Positions 42,936 to 51,717 of a stretch of 64,000 nucleotides of DNA are shown in pieces. Source of the stretch: Brevirhabdus pacifica. GTDB taxonomy: Bacteria > Pseudomonadota > Alphaproteobacteria > Rhodobacterales > Rhodobacteraceae. Under the pieces are notes generated by a model, which saw nothing but the letters and a program-made list of their open reading frames with translations, searched no databases and had not been told where the DNA came from. The translations under genes and the position numbers were made by a program. Each line of letters starts with the position of its first letter. The stretch's first letter is position 1. The stretch is taken from positions 682,001 through 746,000 of the forward strand of contig NZ_PGFI01000011.1 of the NCBI RefSeq assembly GCF_002797755.1. The letters are read 5' to 3'.

Positions 42936-45386
42936 ATGGGCGATCTTCCGACACGGGCACGGGTCGTCATCATCGGCGGCGGCATATCGGGCTGTTCGGT
43001 GGCCTATCACCTGGCCAAGCTGGGCTGGCGCGACATAGTTCTGCTGGAACGCAAACAGCTCACCTGCGGGACCACCTGGCATGCGGCGGGGCTGGTGGGA
43101 CAATTGCGGGCCAGCCAGAACATGACCCGTCTCGCGAAATATTCCGCCGACCTCTACGCCCGGCTCGAGGAAGAGACCGGCCTAGCCACGGGCTTGCGCC
43201 AATGCGGCTCGATCTCCCTTGCCCTCAGCGATGAGCGGCGCGAGGAGCTGCTGCGCCAGGCCGCGATGGCGCGCGCCTTCGGGGTCGAGGTTCACGACCT
43301 GTCGCCCGCCGGCATCAAGGAACTCTACCCCCACCTGAACATCGACGGCGTGGTCTCGGGCGTGCACCTGCCCGGCGACGGTCAGGCCGATCCCGGCAAC
43401 ATCGCCCTGGCGCTGGCCAAGGGGGCGCGCCAGATGGGCGCCCGCATCGTCGAGGGGGTGAGCGTCGGCGCGGTCCACCAGGCCGAGGGCCGTGTCACCG
43501 GCGTCACCTGGTCCCGCGGCGAGGAGGAGGGCACGATCGCCGCCGAGCACGTGGTGAACTGTGGCGGCATGTGGGGGCGCGATCTGGCCGCCCGCGACGG
43601 CGTCACCCTGCCGCTGCACGCCTGCGAGCATTTCTACATCGTCACCGAGGCGGTCCCAGACCTGGCCCGCCTGCCGGTCCTGCGGGTGCCCGACGAATGC
43701 GCCTACTACAAGGAAGATGCGGGCAAGATCCTGCTGGGCGCCTTCGAGCCCCGGGCAAAGCCATGGGGCATGGGCGGAATTCCGGAAGATTTCTGCTTTG
43801 ACCAGCTTCCCGAGGATTTCGACCATTTCGAGCCGATCCTCGAGGCCGCGGTCAACCGGATGCCGGTCCTCGCCGAGGCCGGGATCCACACATTCTTCAA
43901 CGGGCCCGAGAGCTTCACGCCGGATGACAGGTATTACCTGGGTCAGGCGCCCGAGATCGACAATTACTGGGTCGCGGCGGGATACAACTCGGTCGGCATC
44001 GTCTCGTCGGGCGGGGCGGGCATGGCGCTGGCCCAGTGGATGGAGGACGGCGCGCCGCCCTTCGATCTGTGGGACGTGGACATCCGCCGCGCCCAGCCCT
44101 TCCAGAAGAACCGCCGTTATCTGCGCGAGCGCGTGACCGAGACGCTGGGCCTGCTCTATGCCGATCACTTCCCCTACCGCCAGGTGGAGACGGCGCGCGG
44201 CATCCGCCGCTCGGCCCTGCATGGGCATCTGAAAGATCGCGGCGCCGTCTTCGGCGAACTTGCGGGGTGGGAGCGCGCCAACTGGTTCGCCGAGCCGGGC
44301 CAGCCGGCCGAGTATCGCTATTCCTGGGGGCGGCAGAACTGGTTCGAGAACAGCCGCGCCGAACACATGGCCATGCGCGAAGGCGTGGGCCTGCTGGACA
44401 TGAGCTCCTTCGGCAAGATCCGGGTCGAAGGGGGGCAGGCGCTGAAATTCCTGCAACGGCTCTGCGCCAATCAGATGGACGTGGCGGCGGGGCGCATCGT
44501 CTATACCCAGATGTTGAACCCGCGCGGCGGCATCGAATGCGACCTGACCGTCACCCGCCTGTCGCGGACCGCCTTCCTGCTGGTCGTGCCCGCCGCCACG
44601 CTGCACCGCGACCTGGCCTGGTTGCGCCGGCACCTGGGGGAGGAATTCGTGGTCATCACCGATGTCACCGCCGCCGAGGCCGTGTTGCCGGTCATGGGGC
44701 CGAAGGCGCGCGACCTGCTGTCGGCGGTCTCCCCCTCGGACCTGACGAACGCGGCCCATCCCTTCGGCCAAGCCCGCGAGATCGAGATCGGCATGACCCT
44801 CGCCCGCGCCCACCGGGTCACCTATGTCGGCGAGCTGGGCTGGGAGCTTTACGTGCCCACCGACCAGGCGGCCCATGTCTTCGAGACCCTGGTCGAGGCC
44901 GGGGCCGACCACGGCCTGAAACTCTGTGGTCTGCACGCGATGGACAGTTGCCGGATCGAGAAGGGGTTCCGCCATTTCGGACATGACATCACCGACGAGG
45001 ATCACGTGCTGGAGGCGGGACTGGGCTTTGCCGTCAAGACCGACAAGGGCGATTTCATCGGCCGCGACGCGGTTCTTGCCCGGCGCGAGGAAGGTCTGAC
45101 GCGCCGATTGATGCAGTTCCGCCTGACCGACCCCGGCCCGTTGCTGCACCACAACGAACCGATCCTGCGCGACGGGCAGATCGTGGGGCACCTGACCTCG
45201 GGCAATTACGGTCATGCGGTCGGTGGGGCGGTGGGTCTGGGCTATGTCCCCTGCCGTCAGCGGGGCGAGAGTGTCGAGGAGATGCTGACCTCGGCCTACA
45301 GCATCGACGTGGCCGGCAGGCATGTCCCGGCCGAAGCCTTCCTGCGCCCGATCTACGATCCGACATCGGAACGCGTCCGCATGTAG
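42936..45386 (+). CDS. FAD-dependent dimethylglycine/sarcosine dehydrogenase-like protein with GcvT domain
   Basis: 816 residues. The N-terminal FAD fold has VIIGGGISGCSVAYHLAKLG, then CGTTWHAAGLVGQLRASQNM. The His of the WHAAG motif is the covalent flavin site in dimethylglycine dehydrogenase. The C-terminal half (about 430-816) is GcvT-like, with LDMSSFGKIRVEG and THF-pocket stretches near VTYVGELGWELYVPTDQAAH. Such enzymes demethylate N-methylated glycines and pass the C1 unit to tetrahydrofolate. The exact substrate is unproven; glycine-betaine breakdown is a likely context. Confidence 0.9.
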   Translation: MGDLPTRARVVIIGGGISGCSVAYHLAKLGWRDIVLLERKQLTCGTTWHAAGLVGQLRASQNMTRLAKYSADLYARLEEETGLATGLRQCGSISLALSDERREELLRQAAMARAFGVEVHDLSPAGIKELYPHLNIDGVVSGVHLPGDGQADPGNIALALAKGARQMGARIVEGVSVGAVHQAEGRVTGVTWSRGEEEGTIAAEHVVNCGGMWGRDLAARDGVTLPLHACEHFYIVTEAVPDLARLPVLRVPDECAYYKEDAGKILLGAFEPRAKPWGMGGIPEDFCFDQLPEDFDHFEPILEAAVNRMPVLAEAGIHTFFNGPESFTPDDRYYLGQAPEIDNYWVAAGYNSVGIVSSGGAGMALAQWMEDGAPPFDLWDVDIRRAQPFQKNRRYLRERVTETLGLLYADHFPYRQVETARGIRRSALHGHLKDRGAVFGELAGWERANWFAEPGQPAEYRYSWGRQNWFENSRAEHMAMREGVGLLDMSSFGKIRVEGGQALKFLQRLCANQMDVAAGRIVYTQMLNPRGGIECDLTVTRLSRTAFLLVVPAATLHRDLAWLRRHLGEEFVVITDVTAAEAVLPVMGPKARDLLSAVSPSDLTNAAHPFGQAREIEIGMTLARAHRVTYVGELGWELYVPTDQAAHVFETLVEAGADHGLKLCGLHAMDSCRIEKGFRHFGHDITDEDHVLEAGLGFAVKTDKGDFIGRDAVLARREEGLTRRLMQFRLTDPGPLLHHNEPILRDGQIVGHLTSGNYGHAVGGAVGLGYVPCRQRGESVEEMLTSAYSIDVAGRHVPAEAFLRPIYDPTSERVRM

Positions 45387-45393
45387 GGGGCAC

Positions 45394-46428
45394 TCAGCCC
45401 GCCGCGCTCTTCCGGGTGCAGCGGCGCGCCCGGCCCATGGGCCAGCTCGTCCACAGCAGGCAGGCGATCACCAGTGCCACCCCCAGCCAGCCCCGCGGCG
45501 TCAGCATCTCGCCCACCACATGGATGGCCAGGATCGCCGCGACCACGGGCTCGAACAGGGTGATGGTTGTTGCGGTGCTTGCCGGCACCCGCGCCAACCC
45601 CGCGCCGAAGGCCAGATAGCCCAGGAACATCGGCACGACGGCCATGTAAAGCCCGACCGCCAGGTTGACCGGCCCCTCCAGGAATGCCGCCCCCGTCGCG
45701 GCCAGCACCGGCATCAGCAGAAGCCCCCCCAATCCGAAGGTCGCCCCCATCGCCACCCGTGACGGCAGGGCCGCATGCCCCCCGGCGCGGTGCATCAGGC
45801 GGCGGGACGTCCAGGAATAAAGCGCATAGGTCGCGGCCGCCAGCAGCCCGAGTGCGGCACCCAAAGCGACATCCGGCGCCGCTGTGCCGGAGGCACCCGT
45901 GACGGGCGAGCCGGGGGCGTGCGGGGTCATGCTCAGCAAGGCGATGCCGCTCAAGCCGATGGCCGCCCCGATGGCCCAGCGAAGGGTCAGGCGCCGCCCT
46001 TCCAGCCGGTTCTCGATCAGCGCCGAGATGACCGGCGCCGCGCCGATGGAAATGACGGTGCCGATGGTCACCCCCGCCAGCCGCATCGAGGCGTAGAAGG
46101 CCAGCGGGTAGACCGCCACCGCCACCGCCCCCAGCGCCAGCAGCGGCAGGCGCGCGCGCAGCACCGGCCAATGGGCGCGAATGCCGCGCCGCGCGACAAA
46201 GGCCTGAAGCAAGCCGCCGAACCCCATGGCCGCCGCCCCGATCGCCAACGGCCCCACCCCCGGCGCGAAGGTGGCCGCGGTGCCGGTGGTGCCCCATGCG
46301 GTCGCGGCAAAGAGACAGAAGAGTACGCCCAGCATGTGCCCGGCCCCGGGATTGCTGCCCGGCGCGGCGGCGGGCCGCTCGTTCGCGGCCAGGTCGGTGG
46401 GTGCCAGGTCGGTGGGGGCGGGGGTCAT
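45394..46428 (-). CDS. EamA/DMT-family membrane transporter
   Basis: 344 residues from ATG at 46428, which has an excellent GGAGG 6 bases upstream; a longer frame exists. About ten membrane segments form two EamA repeats. The first starts at GVLFCLFAATAWGTTGTAAT (near residue 35) and the second near ALGLLAAATYALYSWTSRRL (near residue 190). LFEPVVAAILAIHVVGEML is the typical end-of-repeat motif. These are metabolite exporters with unknown substrate here. It is convergent with the dehydrogenase gene, 8 bases apart. Confidence 0.9.
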   Translation of the reverse strand: MTPAPTDLAPTDLAANERPAAAPGSNPGAGHMLGVLFCLFAATAWGTTGTAATFAPGVGPLAIGAAAMGFGGLLQAFVARRGIRAHWPVLRARLPLLALGAVAVAVYPLAFYASMRLAGVTIGTVISIGAAPVISALIENRLEGRRLTLRWAIGAAIGLSGIALLSMTPHAPGSPVTGASGTAAPDVALGAALGLLAAATYALYSWTSRRLMHRAGGHAALPSRVAMGATFGLGGLLLMPVLAATGAAFLEGPVNLAVGLYMAVVPMFLGYLAFGAGLARVPASTATTITLFEPVVAAILAIHVVGEMLTPRGWLGVALVIACLLWTSWPMGRARRCTRKSAAG

Positions 46429-46525
46429 CTGGCCTCCAAGCTCGGAAAATCCGCACGAGCAGTCCCTGCAACCGCGCGGCAAGTCAAGCCGCGTGCCCCT
46501 TCGGCCAGGGCTGGCTGGGCCCGCC

Positions 46526-47932
46526 TCAGCCCCCGCTCAACGCGCGCCAGAGGTCCTGCCAGGCCCAGGGCAACAGCAGAACGACGCCCACAGCCGCCAG
46601 TGCCCCGATCCACAGGTTCGCCCGGCCCAGCGTCGCGGCACTCTTCTCGGGCGTGCCCATCACCGCCGGTCCCAGCACCCGCAAATAGTAGAACAGGGAC
46701 AACACGGTATTGGCCACCGCCAGCAGGGCCAGCCAGGCCATGCCGCCATCCAGGGCGACCTTGAACAACGCGAACTTGCCCAGGAAGCCGGCCAGCGGCG
46801 GGATGCCCACCAGTGAAAGGAACCCCAGTGCCAGGATGGAAACGGCGAGCGGATGCTGCCGCCCGATCCCGGCCCAGCCAGCCAATTCGGTGCGGCCGCG
46901 CAGGTGGGCGACGACGGCGAAACAGGCGATGTTGGCCAGTCCGTAGACCCCCATGAAGGCGATCAGCGCGGCCCAGGCATCGGGGGCCCGACCCAGCACC
47001 GCCACCGCCATCAGCGCGTATCCCGTCTGCGAGACCGAGGACCAGCCCAGCAACCGGCGCAGATCCTCCTGCCACATGGCCGAGAGGTTTCCCCATGTCA
47101 TGGTAAGGGCCGCCACCGTCGCGACCAGCGCCGAGAGGGGCATCGCCTCGGCAGGGACCAGCGCGACCAGCCGGGCCAGCGCGATGGCGCCCGCGATCTT
47201 GGGCACGACCGTCAGAAAGGCGGCGGCGGGCAGGGGCGCGCCCTCGGCCACGTCGGGGACCCATGCGTGGCCGGGCACTGCACCCAGCTTGAAAAACAGA
47301 CCGAAGACGACGCAGGCCAGCCCCACCAGCGCCAGCGGTTCGGTCGGAAAGGCGTTGGAAAGCTGCTGGTAGTCGGTGCTGCCGCCAAGGCCCATTACCA
47401 GGATGGCGCCGAAGACCATCAGCGCGTTGGCCAGTGCCCCGAGAAGAAAGTATTTCATCCCGGCTTCAAGCGAGATTTCCCAGTCTCGATGATAGGCCGC
47501 CAGGACATACCCCGTAACCGAGGACAAAAGCGCCCCCATCAGCATCTGCATCAGGTCGGCGGCGCCGATCATCGCCATTGCGCCCAGGGCCGACAGCAGC
47601 ATCATGCTGTAGAATTCCCCGTGCCGCCGGTCATCCTCCATCCAGGCGGGGGTCATGGCGACGCAGAGGGCGGTCAGTCCCAGGACCATCACCCGCCCCC
47701 AGGTCGTGGCGGCGTCCAGCCGGAAAGTGCCCGAGAAGGTGAACCGCTCCGCCCCCGCCTGCGACAGGGCCAGAGCGGTGGCACTGGCCAGGACGAGGAT
47801 GGTGATCGGGGCGCAAAGCCGGTGGTGGCGCTGTGGCAGGAGCATCGCCAGCAGCAACACGCCCACCGCCCCCAGCAGCACCGCAAGCTCGGGCGCGAGG
47901 TCGCCCAGGGGCATGTCGGACATGCCCTGCAT
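46526..47932 (-). CDS. nuoN: NuoN-like subunit of a complex I membrane-arm paralogue
   Basis: 468 residues, about 14 membrane segments. LEAGMKYFLLGALANALMVF, FFKLGAVPGHAWVPDVAEGA and LAGFLGKFALF match NuoN and keep its pumping lysines. The acidic residue expected in the fifth helix (GLELxSL in family members) is not there; the stretch reads MLMGALLSSVTGYVLA. NuoN is the antiporter-like subunit nearest the proximal arm. The start shares one base with the nuoM stop. It is the last gene of the operon. Confidence 0.9.
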   Translation of the reverse strand: MQGMSDMPLGDLAPELAVLLGAVGVLLLAMLLPQRHHRLCAPITILVLASATALALSQAGAERFTFSGTFRLDAATTWGRVMVLGLTALCVAMTPAWMEDDRRHGEFYSMMLLSALGAMAMIGAADLMQMLMGALLSSVTGYVLAAYHRDWEISLEAGMKYFLLGALANALMVFGAILVMGLGGSTDYQQLSNAFPTEPLALVGLACVVFGLFFKLGAVPGHAWVPDVAEGAPLPAAAFLTVVPKIAGAIALARLVALVPAEAMPLSALVATVAALTMTWGNLSAMWQEDLRRLLGWSSVSQTGYALMAVAVLGRAPDAWAALIAFMGVYGLANIACFAVVAHLRGRTELAGWAGIGRQHPLAVSILALGFLSLVGIPPLAGFLGKFALFKVALDGGMAWLALLAVANTVLSLFYYLRVLGPAVMGTPEKSAATLGRANLWIGALAAVGVVLLLPWAWQDLWRALSGG

Positions 47933-49431
47933 CAGCCGCCCCCGCCCGGGGCGGCCAGGATGGTGGCGGCATCGATCAGCTCAAGCAGCCACAGGGGCCA
48001 GATCCCGATCAGCACGACCAGCGCCAGCAGCGCCGACAGGATCGCCATCTCGGTGCGGTCGAGGTCGGCAAAACGTGCCACGCCCCCCTCGGCGGGGCGC
48101 GGTCCGAAGAAGACCGCGCGCAGAAGCTGCAGGAAGAGCGCCGCCGTGATCAGCAGGCCCAGCAGCCCCGCTGCCGCCACCCAGGGGTAGACCGCGAAGG
48201 CGCCGAGGAAGATATGAAGCTCGGCCACGAAACCGGCCAGCCCGGGAAGACCCAGCGAGGCAAAGGCCGCCAGCGTCGCCATCATGGCAAGCCGGGGCGC
48301 CTCCTCGGCTAAGCCGCCGTAATGGGCGATCTCGTAGTCCTGGGTGCGCTTCCAGAAGACGCCGGCCACAAGGAAAAGTGCCCCGGTGATAAGCCCGTGG
48401 GCGATCATCTCTACCACGGCGCCGGTCAGGGCCAGGGCGCGAGCGGTCTCGGTCCCCGCGGCAGAGCCCGCCACCGCGATGCCCAGCACGGTGTAGCCCA
48501 TGTGGTTGACCGAGGTGTAGGCGATGCGTCGTTTCAGGTTCGGCTGGGCATAGGCGACGATGGCCCCCCACAGGATCGAGGCCAGCGCCAGCAGCGCGAT
48601 CCAGAAAGCCCAGCGGGCGAAGGTCTCGGGCATCATCTGAAGCCCCAGCCGCACCAGCCCGTAGGTTCCCATCTTCAGCAGCACCCCCGCCAGGATGGCC
48701 GATGCAGGACCCGGCGCGTTGACGTGGGCGGGCGGTAGCCAGGTGTGCAGCGGGAACAACGGCGTCTTGATCCCGAAGCCCACCACCAGCGCCAGCAACA
48801 CCAGGCCCGGCACCACGGTGCCGCCATCGGCCAGGGCAGCAAGGGGCGGGGCGGCGATGATGGCGCGCATGTCGAAGGTCAGTTCCGGCATCGACAGGGC
48901 CAGCACGATGATCGCGATCAGGATCAGAAGCGATCCGGCCAGGGTGTAGACGAAGAATTTCAGCGCCGCGTGCTGGGCGTCGCCGTGACCCCAGCGCCCG
49001 ATCAGGAAATACATCCCCACCAGGCTGAGGTCGAAGAAGACGTAGAAGATCACCAGGTCCAGCGTCACGAACAGGCCCAGCGACACGCCGGTCAGGAACA
49101 GGATCCAGGCGTAATAGGCGCGGGCGCGCGCGATCTGCATCGGCCAGGCGGCGGCGGCCAGGAAGATGAGCGCGCTCATCAGGGCCAGCGCCAGCGACAT
49201 ACCGTCGACACCGACCCGCCAGGCGATCCCGAGGGAGGGGATCCAGGGCGCCTCGAACTGGGCCGCGAAGCCGCCCGAAGGGGGATCGGTCATCCAGACG
49301 GCCAGCAGAAGCACCATTGGCAATGCGGTGAAGACGACGGCCAAAAGACGCGCCATCCGGTCGCCGATCCGTGGCAGAAGGGCCAGCGCGATGGCGGCGA
49401 GAAGCGGCAGGAGAACGGAAAGTGTCAGCAC
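47932..49431 (-). CDS. nuoM: NuoM-like subunit of a complex I membrane-arm paralogue
   Basis: 499 residues from a GTG start at 49431, one base after the nuoL stop. GFGIKTPLFPLHTWLPPAHV (Lys 222) and LAGVLLKMGTYGLVRLGL (Lys 253) are conserved, as is GFVAELHIFLG (Glu 404). The essential fifth-helix Glu of E. coli NuoM is replaced by Asp in VFFDLSLVGMYFLIG (residue 134). NuoM is one of three Mrp-antiporter-like proton channels. The Asp is a conservative change and may still carry protons. Confidence 0.92.
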   Translation of the reverse strand: MLTLSVLLPLLAAIALALLPRIGDRMARLLAVVFTALPMVLLLAVWMTDPPSGGFAAQFEAPWIPSLGIAWRVGVDGMSLALALMSALIFLAAAAWPMQIARARAYYAWILFLTGVSLGLFVTLDLVIFYVFFDLSLVGMYFLIGRWGHGDAQHAALKFFVYTLAGSLLILIAIIVLALSMPELTFDMRAIIAAPPLAALADGGTVVPGLVLLALVVGFGIKTPLFPLHTWLPPAHVNAPGPASAILAGVLLKMGTYGLVRLGLQMMPETFARWAFWIALLALASILWGAIVAYAQPNLKRRIAYTSVNHMGYTVLGIAVAGSAAGTETARALALTGAVVEMIAHGLITGALFLVAGVFWKRTQDYEIAHYGGLAEEAPRLAMMATLAAFASLGLPGLAGFVAELHIFLGAFAVYPWVAAAGLLGLLITAALFLQLLRAVFFGPRPAEGGVARFADLDRTEMAILSALLALVVLIGIWPLWLLELIDAATILAAPGGGG

Positions 49432-49432
49432 G

Positions 49433-51415
49433 TCAGCCTCCGAAAATCAGGAACAGGGCGCCCGCGAACGTGCCGGCCAGCAGCAGGGCGTAGTAGTGAT
49501 GGGCCATCCCGGTCTGAACCCGGCGCAGGTCTGCGCCAACCAGCCCCGCGACGCGGCCACTGCCCTCGGGGATCAGGTCCGAAATGGCCTCACCCCCGCG
49601 ACCGGCAATGCGGGCCAGGGCGGCCGTGGCACGGGTCAGAAGGGCGATCGCGCCGCCGCCCGGGGCAGGGCGAGTGGCGTGCCCGGGGGTAAGGCGGCTC
49701 CGGGGCGTCACCCTCTGCCCGTCGATCCAGGCGTCGTCGAACCGCGCGGCCAGGCTGGCGGTCCCGGTGGCACCCCGCACGGCCAGCGCCAGCGCGCCCC
49801 GCCCCGGGGGCACGTCATCGCGGCGGGGCACGCCCATCCCGTCGATCACCGCGTCATCCAGCCGGGCGGCATGGCGGGACATCCAATCGAAGGGGGAAAC
49901 GATTGCCGCGTCGACAAGGGCCGAAAGCCCCAGCCATTCGTGGTGCGGCGGGGCGGAGGGCGCGCGGGCCCCGGCCCAGCCGGCCATCAGACCGGCGCCC
50001 ATCGCCGCCAGCGAGGCAATCAGCCAGCCGGTGCTGCCCCGGGGCGCGGCCGCGCCCAGCCAATCGAGCACGGCCTCGGAGACCGTGGGCACCCACAGAA
50101 GCGACAGCGCAAGCGTCGCCGCGCCCAGAAGCAGCATTGCCGCGCGGGCTGCCGCGGGCACCGGCAGCCGCTCTTCCCGACCGAGGCCGAAGGCGAGGAT
50201 GGCGAACCGCGCGGCATAGGCGGCCGAAAGGCCACCGGCAAGCACACCGAGCGCGCTCGCGACCGGCCCCGCGGCTTCCAGCGCCTTCAGGATCTCCTCC
50301 TTGCTCCAGCCACCGGCAAGCGGCGGCACCGCCGCCAGCGAAAATGCGGCCGGAAGCACCAGAAGCGCGACCCGGGGCATCGCCCGGCCAAGCGCCATGT
50401 CCCGCAAGTCGTGGCTGCCTGTGGCGTGGTGGGCGATACCCGCCGCGATGAAGAGGGCCGCCTTGAACGCGGCGTGAACGACCAGGTGCAGGATCGCGAC
50501 GCCGGGAAATCCCGCCCCGACCGCCGCGATCATCAGGCCCATCTGCGCCGAGGTCGATCCGGCCAGAAGCTTTTTGGCGTGGGTTTGCCGGATCGCCACC
50601 ACCCCGCCGGCGACGGCGGTGGCAAGGCCGACCGCCAGCGCCCCTGGGGCAAATCCGGGGGCCGCCGCAAGGTCAGGCCCCAGCCGGGCCAGCAAGTAGA
50701 CCCCCGCCGCCACCATCGCCGCCGAATGCAGCAGCGCCGAGACCGCCGCAGGCCCGTCCATGGCGCGAAAGAGCCAGGGTGCGAAGGGCAGCTGCCCCGA
50801 TTTCGACGCCGCCGCAACCAGCAGGCCCCACGCCGCTACGCCCAGCATGCCGCCCTCAAGCTGACCAAGTGCTGCGTAGCTTGTGCTGCCGGTGCCGGCG
50901 AAGACGGCGAAAAGCGCCACGAACAGGCCGATGTCGCCCGCGCGCGTCATCACGAAGGCATAGTTGGCCGAGCGCATGGGTGCGCTCTCGCGCCAGCGGT
51001 GGCCGATCAGGGCCCAGGAGCAGGCGCCCATGACCTCCCACCCGATCAGCAGGGCAAGCAGGTCGTCGGCGATGACGACCATCTGCATGCCCCCCACGAA
51101 GATCAGCATTATTCCCAGCAGCCGACCCAGCCCGGTCGCGGCCTCCTGCGCGGCGGCATAGAGCAGCACCGCCATTCCCACGCCAGCGACCGTGATCGCC
51201 ACGGCCCGGGCCATCGGCGGCAGTCCGGCCCGAAGCTCCAGCCCCGGGGCCCAGTGCAGCGGGGCCGCCCCCTCGGGCAGCATGGCGGCCAGCAGCAGCG
51301 TCGCCGCCGCCGCGAAGAAGGCTGCGGCCCCGGGCAGGGCGCGCCCCGGGCGGTCGCCCATCGCCCAGATCGCCAGCCCGGCCAGCGCGGGCACAAGGGG
51401 CAGGGTCCAGATCAT
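49433..51415 (-). CDS. nuoL: NuoL-like subunit of a complex I membrane-arm paralogue
   Basis: 660 residues from ATG at 51415, overlapping the nuoK stop by 4 bases; a longer frame upstream is rejected. Pumping residues are kept: LLIGWEVMGACSWALIG (Glu 127), ASKSGQLPFAPWL (Lys 205), SALLHSAAMVAAGVYL (His 230), HAAFKAALF (Lys 318) and GWSKEEIL (Lys 372). The C-terminus ends with RRVQTGMAHHYYALLLAG, the usual last helix. A long segment before it repeats R-x-D-D-A-x-I-D-G twice (RLDDAVIDG, RFDDAWIDG), making the tail longer than usual. Confidence 0.93.
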   Translation of the reverse strand: MIWTLPLVPALAGLAIWAMGDRPGRALPGAAAFFAAAATLLLAAMLPEGAAPLHWAPGLELRAGLPPMARAVAITVAGVGMAVLLYAAAQEAATGLGRLLGIMLIFVGGMQMVVIADDLLALLIGWEVMGACSWALIGHRWRESAPMRSANYAFVMTRAGDIGLFVALFAVFAGTGSTSYAALGQLEGGMLGVAAWGLLVAAASKSGQLPFAPWLFRAMDGPAAVSALLHSAAMVAAGVYLLARLGPDLAAAPGFAPGALAVGLATAVAGGVVAIRQTHAKKLLAGSTSAQMGLMIAAVGAGFPGVAILHLVVHAAFKAALFIAAGIAHHATGSHDLRDMALGRAMPRVALLVLPAAFSLAAVPPLAGGWSKEEILKALEAAGPVASALGVLAGGLSAAYAARFAILAFGLGREERLPVPAAARAAMLLLGAATLALSLLWVPTVSEAVLDWLGAAAPRGSTGWLIASLAAMGAGLMAGWAGARAPSAPPHHEWLGLSALVDAAIVSPFDWMSRHAARLDDAVIDGMGVPRRDDVPPGRGALALAVRGATGTASLAARFDDAWIDGQRVTPRSRLTPGHATRPAPGGGAIALLTRATAALARIAGRGGEAISDLIPEGSGRVAGLVGADLRRVQTGMAHHYYALLLAGTFAGALFLIFGG

Positions 51416-51717
51416 CGCTTCAGGGTCCCGATCGCCTCGGTCACGTCGGCCTGTCGCTTGCGGTAGAGCGCGACCACCAAGGCAAATCCAATGGCCATCT
51501 CGATCGCCATCACGGCCATGACGATGATCGCCAGCAGCTGCCCCTCGGGCATGCCGCCAAGCCCGCGGCTCCAGAATCCGATAATGGCCAGCAGGGCACC
51601 GTTCAACATCAGCTCTAACCCCATCATCAGCATCACGAAGCTTTGCTGGCTTAGAGCGCCGTAAAGGCCAATGCCGAAAAGGGCCGAGGCGGCCAGGAGA
51701 ACGATGATGAGGGTCAT
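51412..51717 (-). CDS. nuoK: NuoK-like subunit of a complex I membrane-arm paralogue
   Basis: 101 residues, three membrane segments. Both buried glutamates of NuoK are present: MMGLELMLNGALLAI and VMAIEMAIGFALVVALYRKR. The start overlaps the nuoJ stop by 4 bases and the stop overlaps nuoL by 4. The strong conservation suggests an intact ion path in this subunit. Confidence 0.94.
   Translation of the reverse strand: MTLIIVLLAASALFGIGLYGALSQQSFVMLMMGLELMLNGALLAIIGFWSRGLGGMPEGQLLAIIVMAVMAIEMAIGFALVVALYRKRQADVTEAIGTLKR

Noticed and set aside
43182-45323. 713-residue open frame antisense to the dimethylglycine dehydrogenase-like gene
   Set aside because: GC-rich shadow of a conserved flavoenzyme; no recognisable domain.
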